This document shows positions 1-8,590 of a stretch of 22,265 nt of DNA, one piece after another. The position numbers and the translations under genes were made by a program. The stretch is from an uncultured Eubacteriales bacterium (GTDB lineage Bacteria; Bacillota; Clostridia; Oscillospirales; CAG-272), in the NCBI GenBank assembly GCA_900552255.1, contig URZF01000006.1, positions 1 to 22,265 on the forward strand, in the 5' to 3' direction. Every line of letters starts with the position of its first letter. Position 1 is the first letter of the stretch. Below the pieces are notes generated by a model that was given only the letters and a program-made list of their open reading frames with translations, made no database searches and was not told where the DNA came from.

Positions 1-28
1 AAAATTCACGATCTGCCGCTTTCTCCTC

Positions 29-56
29 TTGATAAAATCATAAAAAGCGTTATAAT
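29..56 (+). promoter_or_regulatory. Sigma-A-type promoter of the first hydrolase gene
   Basis: TTGATA at 29-34 and a perfect TATAAT at 51-56 are separated by 16 bp. This places a transcription start near 63, just ahead of the purine-rich ribosome binding site (70-78) of the hydrolase starting at 87. Assignment is by eye from the consensus. Confidence 0.65.
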
Positions 57-86
57 AAAGGAAAGATACGGAAAGGGGTTCCTGAT

Positions 87-1130
87 ATGATTTGGGCTTG
101 GCTGCTCGGTATGCTTGCCGTGATTGCCATTTTGCTTACGGCAATCGCTTTTGTATGTCTCCGTATGGTGTTCGGCGCGAGATGCGACGCAGACCCGTCG
201 CTCCGGTATTTTACGCATGAGGATTTCGACGGTATGCGGGCACAGCCCGTTTTCTTTCCCTCCGACAAAGGGCAGCTTCTGCGCGGCGCAGTCTATACCT
301 GCGGGAGGAGCGAGGCGCCGGCGGGACTTGTTGTATTTGCGCACGGCATGGGCGGCGGGCATCTCAGCTATATGACGGAAATCCATACCTTCGCCGCCGC
401 GGGCTTTGCGGTGCTCGCCTATGACAATACGGGCACGTGTGCATCAGACGGAAAGAAGCTGGTCAGTTTTTATCAAGCGGTGCGAGACTTACGCTGCGCG
501 CTTGCGTTTGTCCGTGAGCGGGAAAATTTGTCGCGCTTGCCGGTCGTTTTGGCGGGACATTCGTGGGGAGGCTATGCCGTCTGCCAGTCTCTCGCGTATG
601 CGGGCGGAACGATCTCGGGCGTCGTGTCCTTATCCGCGCCGGAGTCCGTTTCCCGCACGATATGCGACATGATGAGCGGCGCCCTCGGGATGAAAATGGG
701 CTGGATGCGTCCGTTTTTCTCTGCGGCGCTCCTTTTGTCGGACGGCTTGGGCGCCGTGCGCCGTACCTCCTCCGTGCTGAAAAAAAGTACGGTCCCGGTG
801 CTGCTTCTGCATGGCGACGCGGACAAAAGTGTACTCTATGCGAATTCACCGCTTGCGCGGCAAGCGGTGCGGGAAAAAGAAAATATCACCGGCGTCGTCT
901 GCGAGGGACGCGGGCATAACGTATATCAGACGGCGGAATCGGAGCGGTATTTGAATGAGCGGTTCGCGGAAATCTCCGCCGCAAAGAAAAAATATCGGGG
1001 CAAAATCCCTGAGCAGGAGAAAAAACGGCTTTACGACATCGATTATGCCTTGATTACGGAGGAGGACGCGGACATCATGAAAACGGTCGTCGATTTCATG
1101 AAAGCCTGTGTCGATTCTGCTCCGGTATGA
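87..1130 (+). CDS. Membrane-anchored alpha/beta hydrolase (serine hydrolase)
   Basis: This 347-residue protein starts with a single hydrophobic segment (about residues 3-25) that looks like a signal anchor, so the catalytic domain should face outward. The alpha/beta hydrolase signs are an oxyanion-type HG pair (H86-G87), the nucleophile elbow GHSWG (157-161, S159), an acid in HGDAD (D246, possibly D244) and a catalytic histidine in GRGH (H277). The fold resembles YqkD/YhfR-like membrane-linked serine hydrolases and monoacylglycerol-lipase-like enzymes; the substrate cannot be read. A ribosome binding site (GGAAAGGGG, 70-78) sits 8 bases before the ATG. The gene has its own promoter and ends at a bidirectional terminator, so it is probably monocistronic. 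The fold is secure, the specific function is not. Confidence 0.85.
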   Translation: MIWAWLLGMLAVIAILLTAIAFVCLRMVFGARCDADPSLRYFTHEDFDGMRAQPVFFPSDKGQLLRGAVYTCGRSEAPAGLVVFAHGMGGGHLSYMTEIHTFAAAGFAVLAYDNTGTCASDGKKLVSFYQAVRDLRCALAFVRERENLSRLPVVLAGHSWGGYAVCQSLAYAGGTISGVVSLSAPESVSRTICDMMSGALGMKMGWMRPFFSAALLLSDGLGAVRRTSSVLKKSTVPVLLLHGDADKSVLYANSPLARQAVREKENITGVVCEGRGHNVYQTAESERYLNERFAEISAAKKKYRGKIPEQEKKRLYDIDYALITEEDADIMKTVVDFMKACVDSAPV

Positions 1131-1154
1131 CCGAAAAACGAGTTGTTGAATATA

Positions 1155-1187
1155 AAAAAGCGCATCTCATTTTGAGATGCGCTTTTT
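1155..1187. terminator. Bidirectional Rho-independent terminator
   Basis: A 15-bp perfect inverted repeat (1155-1169 with 1173-1187) encloses a TTT loop and carries A- and T-runs on its ends, so it can terminate on both strands. It lies between the converging hydrolase (ends 1130) and mannosidase (ends 1199). Confidence 0.9.
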
Positions 1188-1198
1188 GCCGATGGGAT

Positions 1199-3694
1199 TT
1201 ATCGTTCCGTGAGGTCTACCTCTGTGACCTCCTTGGTCGTCAGGTTGATACGGACGGTTTTGATTTCATAGCCGGAAAGCTCAAATTCACGGCTGAATGC
1301 AATCGAGGGGAGCGCCAGCGTGGTCTTTCTGCTGTCCGCCGTCGGATTGAAGAGCCGGATGACGGAATCCTCTCCGATTTCCGCCTTCTTGAATACGGAA
1401 AGCGTGATCACATCGTCGGACAGTACGGCGAATGGTTGAATGGTGTTTTCCTTCTCGGGCGCGCAGCCGATCGGGAAGAAGGAGAGCGCCATGGGTTTTT
1501 CCGCGATGGCAGCGGCTTCTCTTTCGATGTGTGCGAGCCGCTCGGAGAGGGCGCCTGCCGTGAAATGAAACTCATAATCGTGTTCGCCCTGGTCGATGAA
1601 CGGGGAGAAGCGGTCCTGTTCCATGATATACGGCTTGCGCACGGAGAAATCGCTCTTTCCGGCGGCATAGCCGGGAGAACGCAGCATCGTGATGCGCAGC
1701 TCGCCGTCCTTGCAGTCGGAGCCGTAGGTTCCGTCGTTGACGACGGTGAGCGCGTTTTTGCCGTCGGAGATGAGATTCCACTTTTGGCTGACCATTTCGT
1801 CGCCGTTTGTGAGCAGCTTTTCGCTTCCGTAGGCGGTCTGGCCGATGAAAAGCTTGTCGAACGCAGTGGGAACGGAAAGCTTTAACATGGTCATTTTCTC
1901 ATTCCAGTATACCTTGTCGCAGATTTTGAGGTCTGTTCCGGTTTTCGGCAGATAGTAGCGGCGGCAGAGGAAGGAATCGGCATAGGAGAATACCGCCTCC
2001 ACAATGGTACGCACGGGACCGTCCTCGATGATGCGCACGGAAGGAAGCACATCGCCGCAGGTGACGCCGGAGAATTTGGTTCCCTCTTCGGGGCTCATCA
2101 GCGTGAACTCGCCCTTGATTTCACGGAAGGCCTTTTCCTTATGTGCCCACGAGTTTTCGTCGTCGCACATGGCGAGCGGACGGAAAGCGTTTTCTCCCAC
2201 CGCAGAAATGCCGTTTATAAGGCACCGGTCGACAAGCCCCGTGCTTCTGTTGATTCTGATTTCAAGGCTGTCCGTTTTGAAGTCGATATACGCACCGTCG
2301 GGCAAAGCATTCGGCTCAGGCGTCGGAATCAGCTCGATGCGCACGTCGAAGCGCTTCATCTGACCGGGCGCGAGCTTGGCCGTAAAGACAGAGCGCTTGC
2401 GCCAGTCCACATTAAAATTAGAAAACTCATGCTCGCACTGAGACGGAATGATCTTGCCGTTTTCGTAGACGACAGGATTTGCGAACAGCGCCGGATTCTT
2501 GTTTTGATCGGGAAGCTGGTATTCCGCCTCGACGGTTTCCTCTATCTCATAAGGGTGCGGATTGTAAACAAAGACAGGGATGGTCCCGTCCTCCGCCTTT
2601 CTTTTATCGGAGCACAGCGCGAGGAATGCGCGGATTTTGATGTTTTTCAGTTCTGTCAGTCCATGTCCCGCAAGCGCGATGGAATATTCCTCGACCGGCT
2701 GAATGGAGGAGCCGGGCAGAATGTCGTGGAATTCGAGCATCATAAGGTCCTTAGCTGCCGCCTTGATTTTGTCTGCGGGATAGTCCATGACGCCCGCCAT
2801 CATGGCGTGCGCTGCCATTTTTTCCGTCATATAGAGCTCGTTCTCAAGCTGACGATGCAGCTTCTTGATGCGCATCTGGGTGGTATAGCAGCCGGTATAG
2901 CGCGGATTCATAAGGCCGTCGTAATCGGGCAGAGCTTCCGTTTTTTGCAGTTCCTCAAAATAGGCCTCGGGCGTGGAATGGATCAGCTTGAATTCCTTTT
3001 CCGCTTTGCCGAGCTCCTTGATTTTTTCATAGTCGATCCGGGACGGACCGCCGCCGTGATCGCCGATGCCCCAAAGCACGAGGCCGACGGATTTGCCGCG
3101 GTTTTTCTCCATCCAGCCTTTGATTTTTTCATCCGCCTCGCCCCTGTGGGATTCATAGGAGTTGTAGGCTCTGTGGCAGGCGATTTTGCTTCCGTCAAAC
3201 CCCACCCAGTTGAAGTCCTCGGCGGGGAGGTCCAGCATATCCGGCTCCGGACGGCAGAAGATATAGGAATCGTATCCGGCGTGCTTCATGATGTCGACAA
3301 GGCCGCGCGTATGGCCGAATGAGTCGAAGTTGATGACGGTTTTCGGTTCGACGCCGAATTTTTCGAGAAAATAATATTTGCCGGCAAGGATCTGGCGCAC
3401 AAAGCTCTCGCCTGCGGGCAGATTGCAGTCCGGCTGGAGATACCAGCCGCCCATGATGTGCCACCGTCCCTTTTTGACGAGCTTTTGAATGCGCCCGAAA
3501 AGCGCGGGATCATTTTCCTCCACCCATTCGTAAAGCATCGCTTCGTTGTGGCAGAAAATGAAACCCTTGTAATCCTCGCAGAAATCCGCCGCGACGCGGA
3601 AAGTGGAAAGCGTCTCCGCCACACCCTCCTCGATCTCCCAAAGCCAGACGGGGTCGATATGTGCGTTGCAGATCAGATGAAGATTTTTTTTCAT
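1199..3694 (-). CDS. Alpha-mannosidase, glycoside hydrolase family 38
   Basis: This is an 831-residue, probably cytoplasmic GH38 enzyme that would remove alpha-linked mannose from small glycans or mannosides; no signal peptide is present. The N-terminus has the metal-binding motif NAHIDPVWLW (H12, D14). The nucleophile and metal ligand is in NFDSFGH (D124), with GDHGGGPS at 212-218 and the second metal-site region EFHDILPGSS at 321-330 (H323). The C-terminal half fits the usual beta-sandwich domains. The start at 3694 is preferred because AAAGGA lies just upstream; a further in-frame ATG at 3742 falls within the candidate promoter. It is transcribed alone, divergently from the DUF4364 unit, with no sugar transporter or regulator beside it. 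Family assignment is strong; the exact linkage is inferred. Confidence 0.95.
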   Translation of the reverse strand: MKKNLHLICNAHIDPVWLWEIEEGVAETLSTFRVAADFCEDYKGFIFCHNEAMLYEWVEENDPALFGRIQKLVKKGRWHIMGGWYLQPDCNLPAGESFVRQILAGKYYFLEKFGVEPKTVINFDSFGHTRGLVDIMKHAGYDSYIFCRPEPDMLDLPAEDFNWVGFDGSKIACHRAYNSYESHRGEADEKIKGWMEKNRGKSVGLVLWGIGDHGGGPSRIDYEKIKELGKAEKEFKLIHSTPEAYFEELQKTEALPDYDGLMNPRYTGCYTTQMRIKKLHRQLENELYMTEKMAAHAMMAGVMDYPADKIKAAAKDLMMLEFHDILPGSSIQPVEEYSIALAGHGLTELKNIKIRAFLALCSDKRKAEDGTIPVFVYNPHPYEIEETVEAEYQLPDQNKNPALFANPVVYENGKIIPSQCEHEFSNFNVDWRKRSVFTAKLAPGQMKRFDVRIELIPTPEPNALPDGAYIDFKTDSLEIRINRSTGLVDRCLINGISAVGENAFRPLAMCDDENSWAHKEKAFREIKGEFTLMSPEEGTKFSGVTCGDVLPSVRIIEDGPVRTIVEAVFSYADSFLCRRYYLPKTGTDLKICDKVYWNEKMTMLKLSVPTAFDKLFIGQTAYGSEKLLTNGDEMVSQKWNLISDGKNALTVVNDGTYGSDCKDGELRITMLRSPGYAAGKSDFSVRKPYIMEQDRFSPFIDQGEHDYEFHFTAGALSERLAHIEREAAAIAEKPMALSFFPIGCAPEKENTIQPFAVLSDDVITLSVFKKAEIGEDSVIRLFNPTADSRKTTLALPSIAFSREFELSGYEIKTVRINLTTKEVTEVDLTER

Positions 3695-3732
3695 ATCATG
3701 AAATCCTTTCTTTTGCAGTCGTTTACACGGAA

Positions 3733-3761
3733 ATTCTATCATAAAAAACGGAGATGCACAA
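3733..3761 (-). promoter_or_regulatory. Promoter of the alpha-mannosidase, extended -10 type
   Basis: Read on the minus strand, TTGTGC (3756-3761) is followed after 17 bp by TAGAAT (3733-3738). The -10 hexamer is preceded by TGA, making an extended -10 (TGATAGAAT). The transcript would begin about 32 bases before the start codon at 3694. Confidence 0.5.
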
Positions 3762-3777
3762 GATATTCATGAAAATT

Positions 3778-3806
3778 TTGTAACGATTTTCACAAATCTC
3801 TATACA
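3778..3806 (+). promoter_or_regulatory. Candidate promoter of the DUF4364-YesL unit
   Basis: TTGTAA (3778-3783) and TATACA (3801-3806) are 17 bp apart. The predicted start near 3813 leaves a leader of about 65 bases before the ATG at 3880 and argues against the GTG at 3820 as start codon. Confidence 0.4.
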
Positions 3807-3879
3807 GCCGCCGGATTTTGTGATAAACTATATAAAGTTGAATATCGCTTTTGACAGGAAGGGAAGGTTTTGGAGAGAG

Positions 3880-4449
3880 ATGCCTTTTATGCTCAGGGAT
3901 AAAACGGATATCAAGATTTTTATCCTGTATCTTCTCATGCATATAGAACGTCCGGTGGATTTTGCAACCTTGCACGACATCGTGGTTCAGGACGATTTTG
4001 TCGGACAATTCGATTTCATGGACTGTTTTTATGAGCTTTGCGAGACCGAAGCGATCGCGAAATTTGAAAAGGACGGCAAGGAATTTTATACGATTACCGC
4101 GAAGGGCAGATCCGCGACGGAAACGCTGCAAAGCGACCTTCTGCGTCCGATTCGCGAGCGGGCGCTGCGCTCCGCTCTGCGGCTTCTGTCTTTCCGCGAT
4201 ACCGGCGCCAAGCGGCATAGCGAGGTCGTTCCTTTGGAAAACGGCAAATTCCGGCTCGACTGCGAATGCAGCGACAGCGACGGCGTGTTCATGAAAACCT
4301 CCGTCGCGGTGGATACAAAACGCCAGGCAGAGCTTATGAAATACAATTTTGACGACAGAGCGGAGCTTGTCTACCGCGGGATTTTGAGCCTCCTTTCGGG
4401 GGATATGAATTACCTTGCGGATTCATGGGCATCCGATGGAGAAGAATGA
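3880..4449 (+). CDS. DUF4364 family protein, winged-helix type
   Basis: This 189-residue protein resembles the DUF4364 family of Clostridia. The N-terminal third (KTDIKIFILYLLMHIERPVD, then a short-helix region and KEFYTITAKG) has the layout of a winged-helix domain ending in the beta-wing, as in PadR-like regulators. The rest is polar and unassigned. It may be a small transcription regulator; no target is known from the sequence. The start is uncertain: 3880 and 3889 are both in-frame ATGs behind purine-rich sequence at 3856-3878, and a GTG at 3820 falls almost on the predicted transcription start. The following YesL-like gene begins 31 bases after its stop, so the two are probably co-transcribed. 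Confidence 0.75.
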   Translation: MPFMLRDKTDIKIFILYLLMHIERPVDFATLHDIVVQDDFVGQFDFMDCFYELCETEAIAKFEKDGKEFYTITAKGRSATETLQSDLLRPIRERALRSALRLLSFRDTGAKRHSEVVPLENGKFRLDCECSDSDGVFMKTSVAVDTKRQAELMKYNFDDRAELVYRGILSLLSGDMNYLADSWASDGEE

Positions 4450-4480
4450 TTTCAGGGAAAGAGAATGGGGAAAGTGAAAA

Positions 4481-5476
4481 TTGAGAGAATTTGACGAGCA
4501 TGGCGAGCCGATAAAGCCGCCGAAAAAAAAGAAGTTCAACTTCTTTATGAATTATGACAAGGACGGAAAGGGCGTCGAAAAGGAAGATATCATCACGGAT
4601 TATAATTTCGTAAACTTTTTCAAGCTGTATTTCCGGAAATTCACAAGACTTGTTTGGGTAAACGCGCTTTATATTATTGGGAATTTTCCGGTCTTTTTTC
4701 TGCTTCTTGCGCTCAGCGGATATTTCAGCCTTGCGGGCACCTCGCCGGCAAGCGAAATGTTTCCGGTGGTCAACGGGATCCGTGTCGCCGCGGGCAGCTT
4801 TTCTCCGTCGGTGCCGGCGCTCTTCGGCATACACGGCGGAATGGCCACGGTCTATGCGCCGACGGCTGTGACCTATGTTCTTTATGGCCTTGCCGCGCTT
4901 TTTGCCGTGACTTTCGGACCGGTGAACGCCGCCTGCACCTATATCGTCAAGAACCTTGTCAAGGGGGAGCCGGTTTTTCTGTGGCAGGATTTCAAATCGA
5001 CGATCAAAACGAGCTGGAAGCAGTCTCTGCCGCTGGGGATCCTCGATCTTCTGATGATCGGGATGAGCAGCTGGTCGCTTTATAACTATTATTTCAATTA
5101 TTCGCGGTATTTTATCCTATTTTACTGTATGCTGCTTGTGATCATGCTGTATTCGTTCATGCGCTTTTATATGTATACGATCATGGTGACGTTCGATCTC
5201 AGCCTGCCGAAAATCATCAAAAACGCGGCGATCTTCTCGCTTCTCGGCTTTGGACGGAATTTTGTCATGTTCCTTGGAATCGTCATGCTGGCGCTTGTGA
5301 CGTTCAGCCTTGCTACGCTTTATTTCCCGCTCGGCGTGATCATCGTGTTCATGATCCTGTTCTCGACCTGTGCGTATATGGGTATGTACGCAGCATATCC
5401 GAAAATCAAAAAGTTCATGATCGATCCGTATTATCCCGAAAACGGAAATGAGGAGCTCGAATCGGAATCCAACTGA
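4481..5476 (+). CDS. YesL-like (DUF624) integral membrane protein
   Basis: A 331-residue multi-span membrane protein. Hydrophobic segments lie at about 59-81, 129-146, 182-202, 209-230, 258-280 and 282-304. Between the second and third is the DUF624 signature: GPVNAACTYIVKNLVKGEP then FLWQDF (146-171). YesL-family proteins often sit beside sugar-uptake genes, but their function is unknown. This one is longer than the usual roughly 210 residues because it has a charged lysine-rich N-terminus and an extended loop at about 82-128. The TTG start is chosen because GGGGAAAG lies 6 bases upstream; the first in-frame ATG (4547) would remove the charged head. It follows DUF4364 closely and precedes a terminator. 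Confidence 0.8.
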   Translation: MREFDEHGEPIKPPKKKKFNFFMNYDKDGKGVEKEDIITDYNFVNFFKLYFRKFTRLVWVNALYIIGNFPVFFLLLALSGYFSLAGTSPASEMFPVVNGIRVAAGSFSPSVPALFGIHGGMATVYAPTAVTYVLYGLAALFAVTFGPVNAACTYIVKNLVKGEPVFLWQDFKSTIKTSWKQSLPLGILDLLMIGMSSWSLYNYYFNYSRYFILFYCMLLVIMLYSFMRFYMYTIMVTFDLSLPKIIKNAAIFSLLGFGRNFVMFLGIVMLALVTFSLATLYFPLGVIIVFMILFSTCAYMGMYAAYPKIKKFMIDPYYPENGNEELESESN

Positions 5477-5484
5477 ATAGAACG

Positions 5485-5528
5485 GCCGCCTTTCGTAAAA
5501 ACTATATGTTCGAGAGGCGGCTTTGCTT
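5485..5528 (+). terminator. Rho-independent terminator after the YesL-like gene
   Basis: An 11-bp stem with one G-U pair (5485-5495 with 5511-5521) has a 15-base loop and a modest T-rich tail (CTTTGCTTT). The large loop makes it weaker than the other terminators here. Confidence 0.6.
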
Positions 5529-5567
5529 TGGAACGGAAAAGGCCGCCGGATGAAAGGTGGTTTTTCT

Positions 5568-6464
5568 ATGTTTGAGATCAGAACCGATCTTGCGGAGGAG
5601 CTTCGCAGTCATGCGATGGCGGCGGACGCAAAATCGTCTGCGGGGGAGATCGACGGCGTGCTCTATCAGGAGACGGAAAAGGACGGCGTCAGGATCAGCA
5701 CGATCGATATCATAAACGAGGACGGCGAAAAAAAGCTCGGGAAAAAACGGGGACGGTATATCACGATATCCTATCCCACCGCGTCAGGGCTCGGATATTC
5801 CGATTTCATCGGCCTTTGCGATATCCTCGCCGAGAAGCTGCGCGCGGTCTGCGGGGATGTCTCCCGTATCCTCGTGTGCGGTCTTGGAAACCGTGAGCTT
5901 GCCGCGGACGCCGTCGGCGTCATTGCGGTGGAAAATGTTCTTGTTACGCACCATATCCGGGAAAGCGATGAGGAGCTGTTCGCTTCCAGCGGTTTTTTTG
6001 ATATTTCCGCTATTTCTCCGGGCGTTATGGCGAAAACCGGGATGGAATCCGCCGACGTTGTAAAGGGCGTCGTGGAACGGCTCCGTCCGGACGTCGTGAT
6101 CGCGGTTGATTCTCTCGCCGCGAGAGAGGCGGCAAGGCTGGCGCGGACGATCCAGCTTTCGGATACGGGGATCTCTCCCGGCGCCGGCGTCGGCAACCGG
6201 CGCGCAGCCTTTGATAAGGATTATATCGGCGTTCCCGTGATCGCGGTCGGCGTGCCGACCGTGGTCGATACCGCGACGCTTGTGCATGACGCGCTCGCGG
6301 GACAGGAGCTCCGCGAGGAGACGCTCGCGAGCTTATCCGGACTGTTTGTTTCGCCGAAGGAAATCGATGTGATCGCCGAAAATGTGGGAAAGATCATCGG
6401 TTACGCGATCAACCGTGCGTTTCACGGAGATTTTTCCTATGAGGAAATGGCGATGATGGCATAA
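5568..6464 (+). CDS. gpr: GPR germination protease (spore protease)
   Basis: GPR degrades the small acid-soluble proteins that coat DNA in dormant endospores, at the start of germination. This 298-residue copy shows the family landmarks in order: RTDLA (5-9), GRYITI, VCGLGNRELAADAVG (D114), ENVLVTHH, SPGVMAKTGMES, VIAVDSLAAR (D181), TIQLSDTGISPGAGVGNRR and GVPVIAVGVPTVVD. D114 and D181 match the two aspartates shown to be essential in Bacillus megaterium GPR. It lacks the long insertion that Bacillus enzymes carry after PTVVD. ATG 5568 is chosen for the AAAGGTGG site 7 bases upstream. That start leaves only four residues before RTDLA, whereas Bacillus zymogens have about 15. In-frame starts at 5550 (ATG) and 5523 (TTG) would lengthen it. 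Terminators flank the gene on both sides. Confidence 0.95.
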   Translation: MFEIRTDLAEELRSHAMAADAKSSAGEIDGVLYQETEKDGVRISTIDIINEDGEKKLGKKRGRYITISYPTASGLGYSDFIGLCDILAEKLRAVCGDVSRILVCGLGNRELAADAVGVIAVENVLVTHHIRESDEELFASSGFFDISAISPGVMAKTGMESADVVKGVVERLRPDVVIAVDSLAAREAARLARTIQLSDTGISPGAGVGNRRAAFDKDYIGVPVIAVGVPTVVDTATLVHDALAGQELREETLASLSGLFVSPKEIDVIAENVGKIIGYAINRAFHGDFSYEEMAMMA

Positions 6465-6490
6465 AGCGCGGATTCGGCAAATATATATAT

Positions 6491-6525
6491 AGCGGCGGAC
6501 GATTCCGCCGCTTTGTTATTTTTTG
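6491..6525 (+). terminator. Rho-independent terminator between gpr and spoIIP
   Basis: A 9-bp GC-rich stem (6491-6499 with 6504-6512) with a CGAT loop is followed by TTGTTATTTTTT. It separates gpr from spoIIP, implying separate transcription. Confidence 0.88.
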
Positions 6526-6582
6526 CTGAAAGAATCAGGCGTGTCCCGATTCGGGAAACGCGTCCTGCTGTCGGAGGTTATG

Positions 6583-7611
6583 ATGAATCGCAATTTACCA
6601 GTTCCGGTCGGGGAAACGATGTCCCCGTACATAAAAAGGAGAAAACGCAGGGAGATGCGTTCGCTTACCCGTTTTCTCGCTTTGCTTCTTGCAGTCGTGC
6701 TGCTTGCCGCACTTGTGTTTTGCTTAGGCAAGCTCGGCGTCTTTTCCTTCCTCGGCGCGTGGTTCGGCGCGCCCGCGGAAACGACGGGCGGCACAACGGA
6801 GGATACGACGCCCGGGGAGACGACAACCGGTCTCTATGATTTTGATTATGAGAAGCTTTCCGAGGGAGCGTTTGCCATCGTTCCATGCGACCTCAGCGCG
6901 AGGGCTGCCGGCGTGCTTTTTGACAACCGGACGGATTATGTGCCCGAAGCGATCGTTCCGCGCGCGCTTTCCACAGTAACGGGGGATAAGGTGACGGTGC
7001 TCGTAATCAACACCCATCCGTATGAAGCGTACTCCGAAGAGGCTTCCTACGAGTATACGGACGGCTCATATGTCAATTCCGAGGACAGAGAAAAGACCGT
7101 TGCCGCCGTCGCGGACGCCTTTATCGCCTCGCTTGCCAAAAACGGCGTCCAAGCGGTCTATGTGGAGGTGCCCACGACGTCCGGGAGAAATTCCTATACG
7201 GCGGCTTATGAGGCGCTGACGAATGCGCTTGAAGAATATCCCGACGTCATGTATATCGTGGACATTCACCGCGATATTCTGCTTGATGAAGAGGGAAATA
7301 TGCTGAGACCCGTCACCTATGGAGTCGACGGCGCGATGGCGCAGATGCGTCTCGTTGTCGGAACGGACGCGGACGGCGCCGCCTATGAGGATTGGGAGAG
7401 CGGCGCTGCGGCGAGCCTTTTTCTTGCGGAGAGGATGACGGCGGCCTATCCGTCGCTTATGATGCCGACCGAGATTTCGACTTCAAGGCTCAATCAGCAT
7501 CTGCCGGTTACCGTTTTTACAGCGGAAATCGGAGCTTGCGGAAACCGTTTGGACGAGGCGATAAGGACCGCGGAGGCTTTCGGCGCGGTGCTTGCGGCCG
7601 CGATAAAATGA
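6583..7611 (+). CDS. spoIIP: Stage II sporulation protein P (septal peptidoglycan hydrolase)
   Basis: SpoIIP is an amidase/endopeptidase that works with SpoIID and SpoIIM to thin the septal wall and drive engulfment of the forespore. This 342-residue protein has a basic N-terminus (18-30), one membrane anchor (about 28-48) and a Thr/Gly/Glu-rich linker (65-83). The outer catalytic domain follows: VLVINTHPYEAY (137-150, H145), then YIVDIHRD (224-231, H229). The spacing of H145 and H229 is like that of the two conserved histidines of Bacillus SpoIIP. A C-terminal TAEIGACGNRLDEA matches the family end motif. GGAGG at 6573-6577 selects the tandem ATGs at 6580/6583; the TTG at 6523 lies in the preceding terminator tail. 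The gpr-spoIIP order is common in spore formers. Expression in the mother cell is expected from the family, but no sigma-E promoter could be read. Confidence 0.93.
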   Translation: MNRNLPVPVGETMSPYIKRRKRREMRSLTRFLALLLAVVLLAALVFCLGKLGVFSFLGAWFGAPAETTGGTTEDTTPGETTTGLYDFDYEKLSEGAFAIVPCDLSARAAGVLFDNRTDYVPEAIVPRALSTVTGDKVTVLVINTHPYEAYSEEASYEYTDGSYVNSEDREKTVAAVADAFIASLAKNGVQAVYVEVPTTSGRNSYTAAYEALTNALEEYPDVMYIVDIHRDILLDEEGNMLRPVTYGVDGAMAQMRLVVGTDADGAAYEDWESGAAASLFLAERMTAAYPSLMMPTEISTSRLNQHLPVTVFTAEIGACGNRLDEAIRTAEAFGAVLAAAIK

Positions 7612-7683
7612 TAAGACAGCCTTTCCGTTTCGGAGAGACGCTGCTTTGTGACATATCCTTTCCAAATCTTGCAGACATAAAAG

Positions 7684-7711
7684 AAAAAAGCCGCCATATG
7701 GCGGCTTTTTT
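7684..7711. terminator. Perfect palindromic bidirectional terminator
   Basis: The 28 bases form a perfect palindrome: six A, GCCGCC, ATAT, GGCGGC, six T. It ends spoIIP on the plus strand and the esterase on the minus strand, whose stop codon is only two bases away. Confidence 0.93.
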
Positions 7712-7713
7712 CC

Positions 7714-8550
7714 TTATTTTTCGGAGCGTGTTTCTATCGACTCCATCCAGCGGATGGAATCGGACATCCATGAGGCGATACCCGGAAGCTCGCGTCCCAC
7801 AAGCGCGCTGCCGAGGGAGGCGCCGTGGCCGCCTTCCGGATAGATGTGCATTTCATAGGGGATTTTATGGTCGGAAAGCGCCTTGGCGAAGAGCAGGGAA
7901 TTCTGTACGGGCACGGTGGTGTCGGGGCAGGTGGACCAAATAAAAGCGGGACAGGTCTTTTCCGATACTCTGTATTCGAGGGACAGCGATTTTCTCGCCT
8001 GCTCATCCTCCTTCTTTTCTCCTAAAATGTTGTCGATAGAGCCGCGGTGCGCGTATTCAAGTCCGGACAGCACGGCGTATGCGAGGATCATGCCGGTCGG
8101 ACGGTTGTATCCTTTCGGGAAGCCGAGCATGCTTTCGATCTCTTCGTTGTCCCACATGGTGCCGAGGGAGGCCGCGAGATGACCGCCGGCGGAAAAGCCG
8201 ATGACAAAGACATAGTCCGGATCGATATGAAGCTCCTCCGCGTGGTCGCGGATATATTTCATCGCGGCGGAGGCGTCGATAAGGGGATTCGGCCATACGG
8301 GATTGCCCGTGCGGTATACGGAATATCGGAGAACGAACGCGTTGAAGCCCGCCGCGAGATAGGCGTGCGCGATGGGATCGGCTTCTCTGTCGGAGCAGAA
8401 GGCATACGCGCCGCCGGGAATAACGAGGATCGCCTTTCGTTTTTCGTTGAACGGAAGCTCCGCGGACGTACCGGCGATATATGAAGTAAGCGTGACGTCG
8501 GGTTTGTTTTCAAACAGCTCTGTGACGGTGATTTTTGTCTGTGTAAGCAT
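7714..8550 (-). CDS. Alpha/beta hydrolase, acetyl-esterase/lipase-like
   Basis: This 278-residue cytoplasmic hydrolase (no signal peptide) resembles the acetyl-xylan-esterase/BD-FAE-type carbohydrate esterases. Landmarks are the oxyanion motif LVIPGGAY (42-49), the nucleophile elbow VIGFSAGGH (116-124, S120), the acid in CPDTTVPV (D210) and the catalytic histidine in PEGGHG (H242). The FSAGGH elbow with a later D-x-x-VP-x-x-N/Q motif is typical of enzymes that deacetylate plant or microbial glycans; the substrate is inferred from the family only. A GGAG site lies 7 bases before the ATG. It has its own extended -10 promoter and ends at the terminator shared with spoIIP, so it appears monocistronic. 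Confidence 0.88.
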   Translation of the reverse strand: MLTQTKITVTELFENKPDVTLTSYIAGTSAELPFNEKRKAILVIPGGAYAFCSDREADPIAHAYLAAGFNAFVLRYSVYRTGNPVWPNPLIDASAAMKYIRDHAEELHIDPDYVFVIGFSAGGHLAASLGTMWDNEEIESMLGFPKGYNRPTGMILAYAVLSGLEYAHRGSIDNILGEKKEDEQARKSLSLEYRVSEKTCPAFIWSTCPDTTVPVQNSLLFAKALSDHKIPYEMHIYPEGGHGASLGSALVGRELPGIASWMSDSIRWMESIETRSEK

Positions 8551-8590
8551 AAGTCATCTCCTAAATCGTTCATTTGATTTTCTACCGGTT

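Noticed and set aside
2141..3322. Plus-strand frame of 393 codons
   Set aside because: It lies wholly opposite the GH38 mannosidase, whose catalytic motifs are intact; the antisense product has no recognisable domain.
3820..3879. GTG start extending DUF4364 by 20 residues
   Set aside because: It sits within a few bases of the predicted transcription start and has no ribosome binding site.
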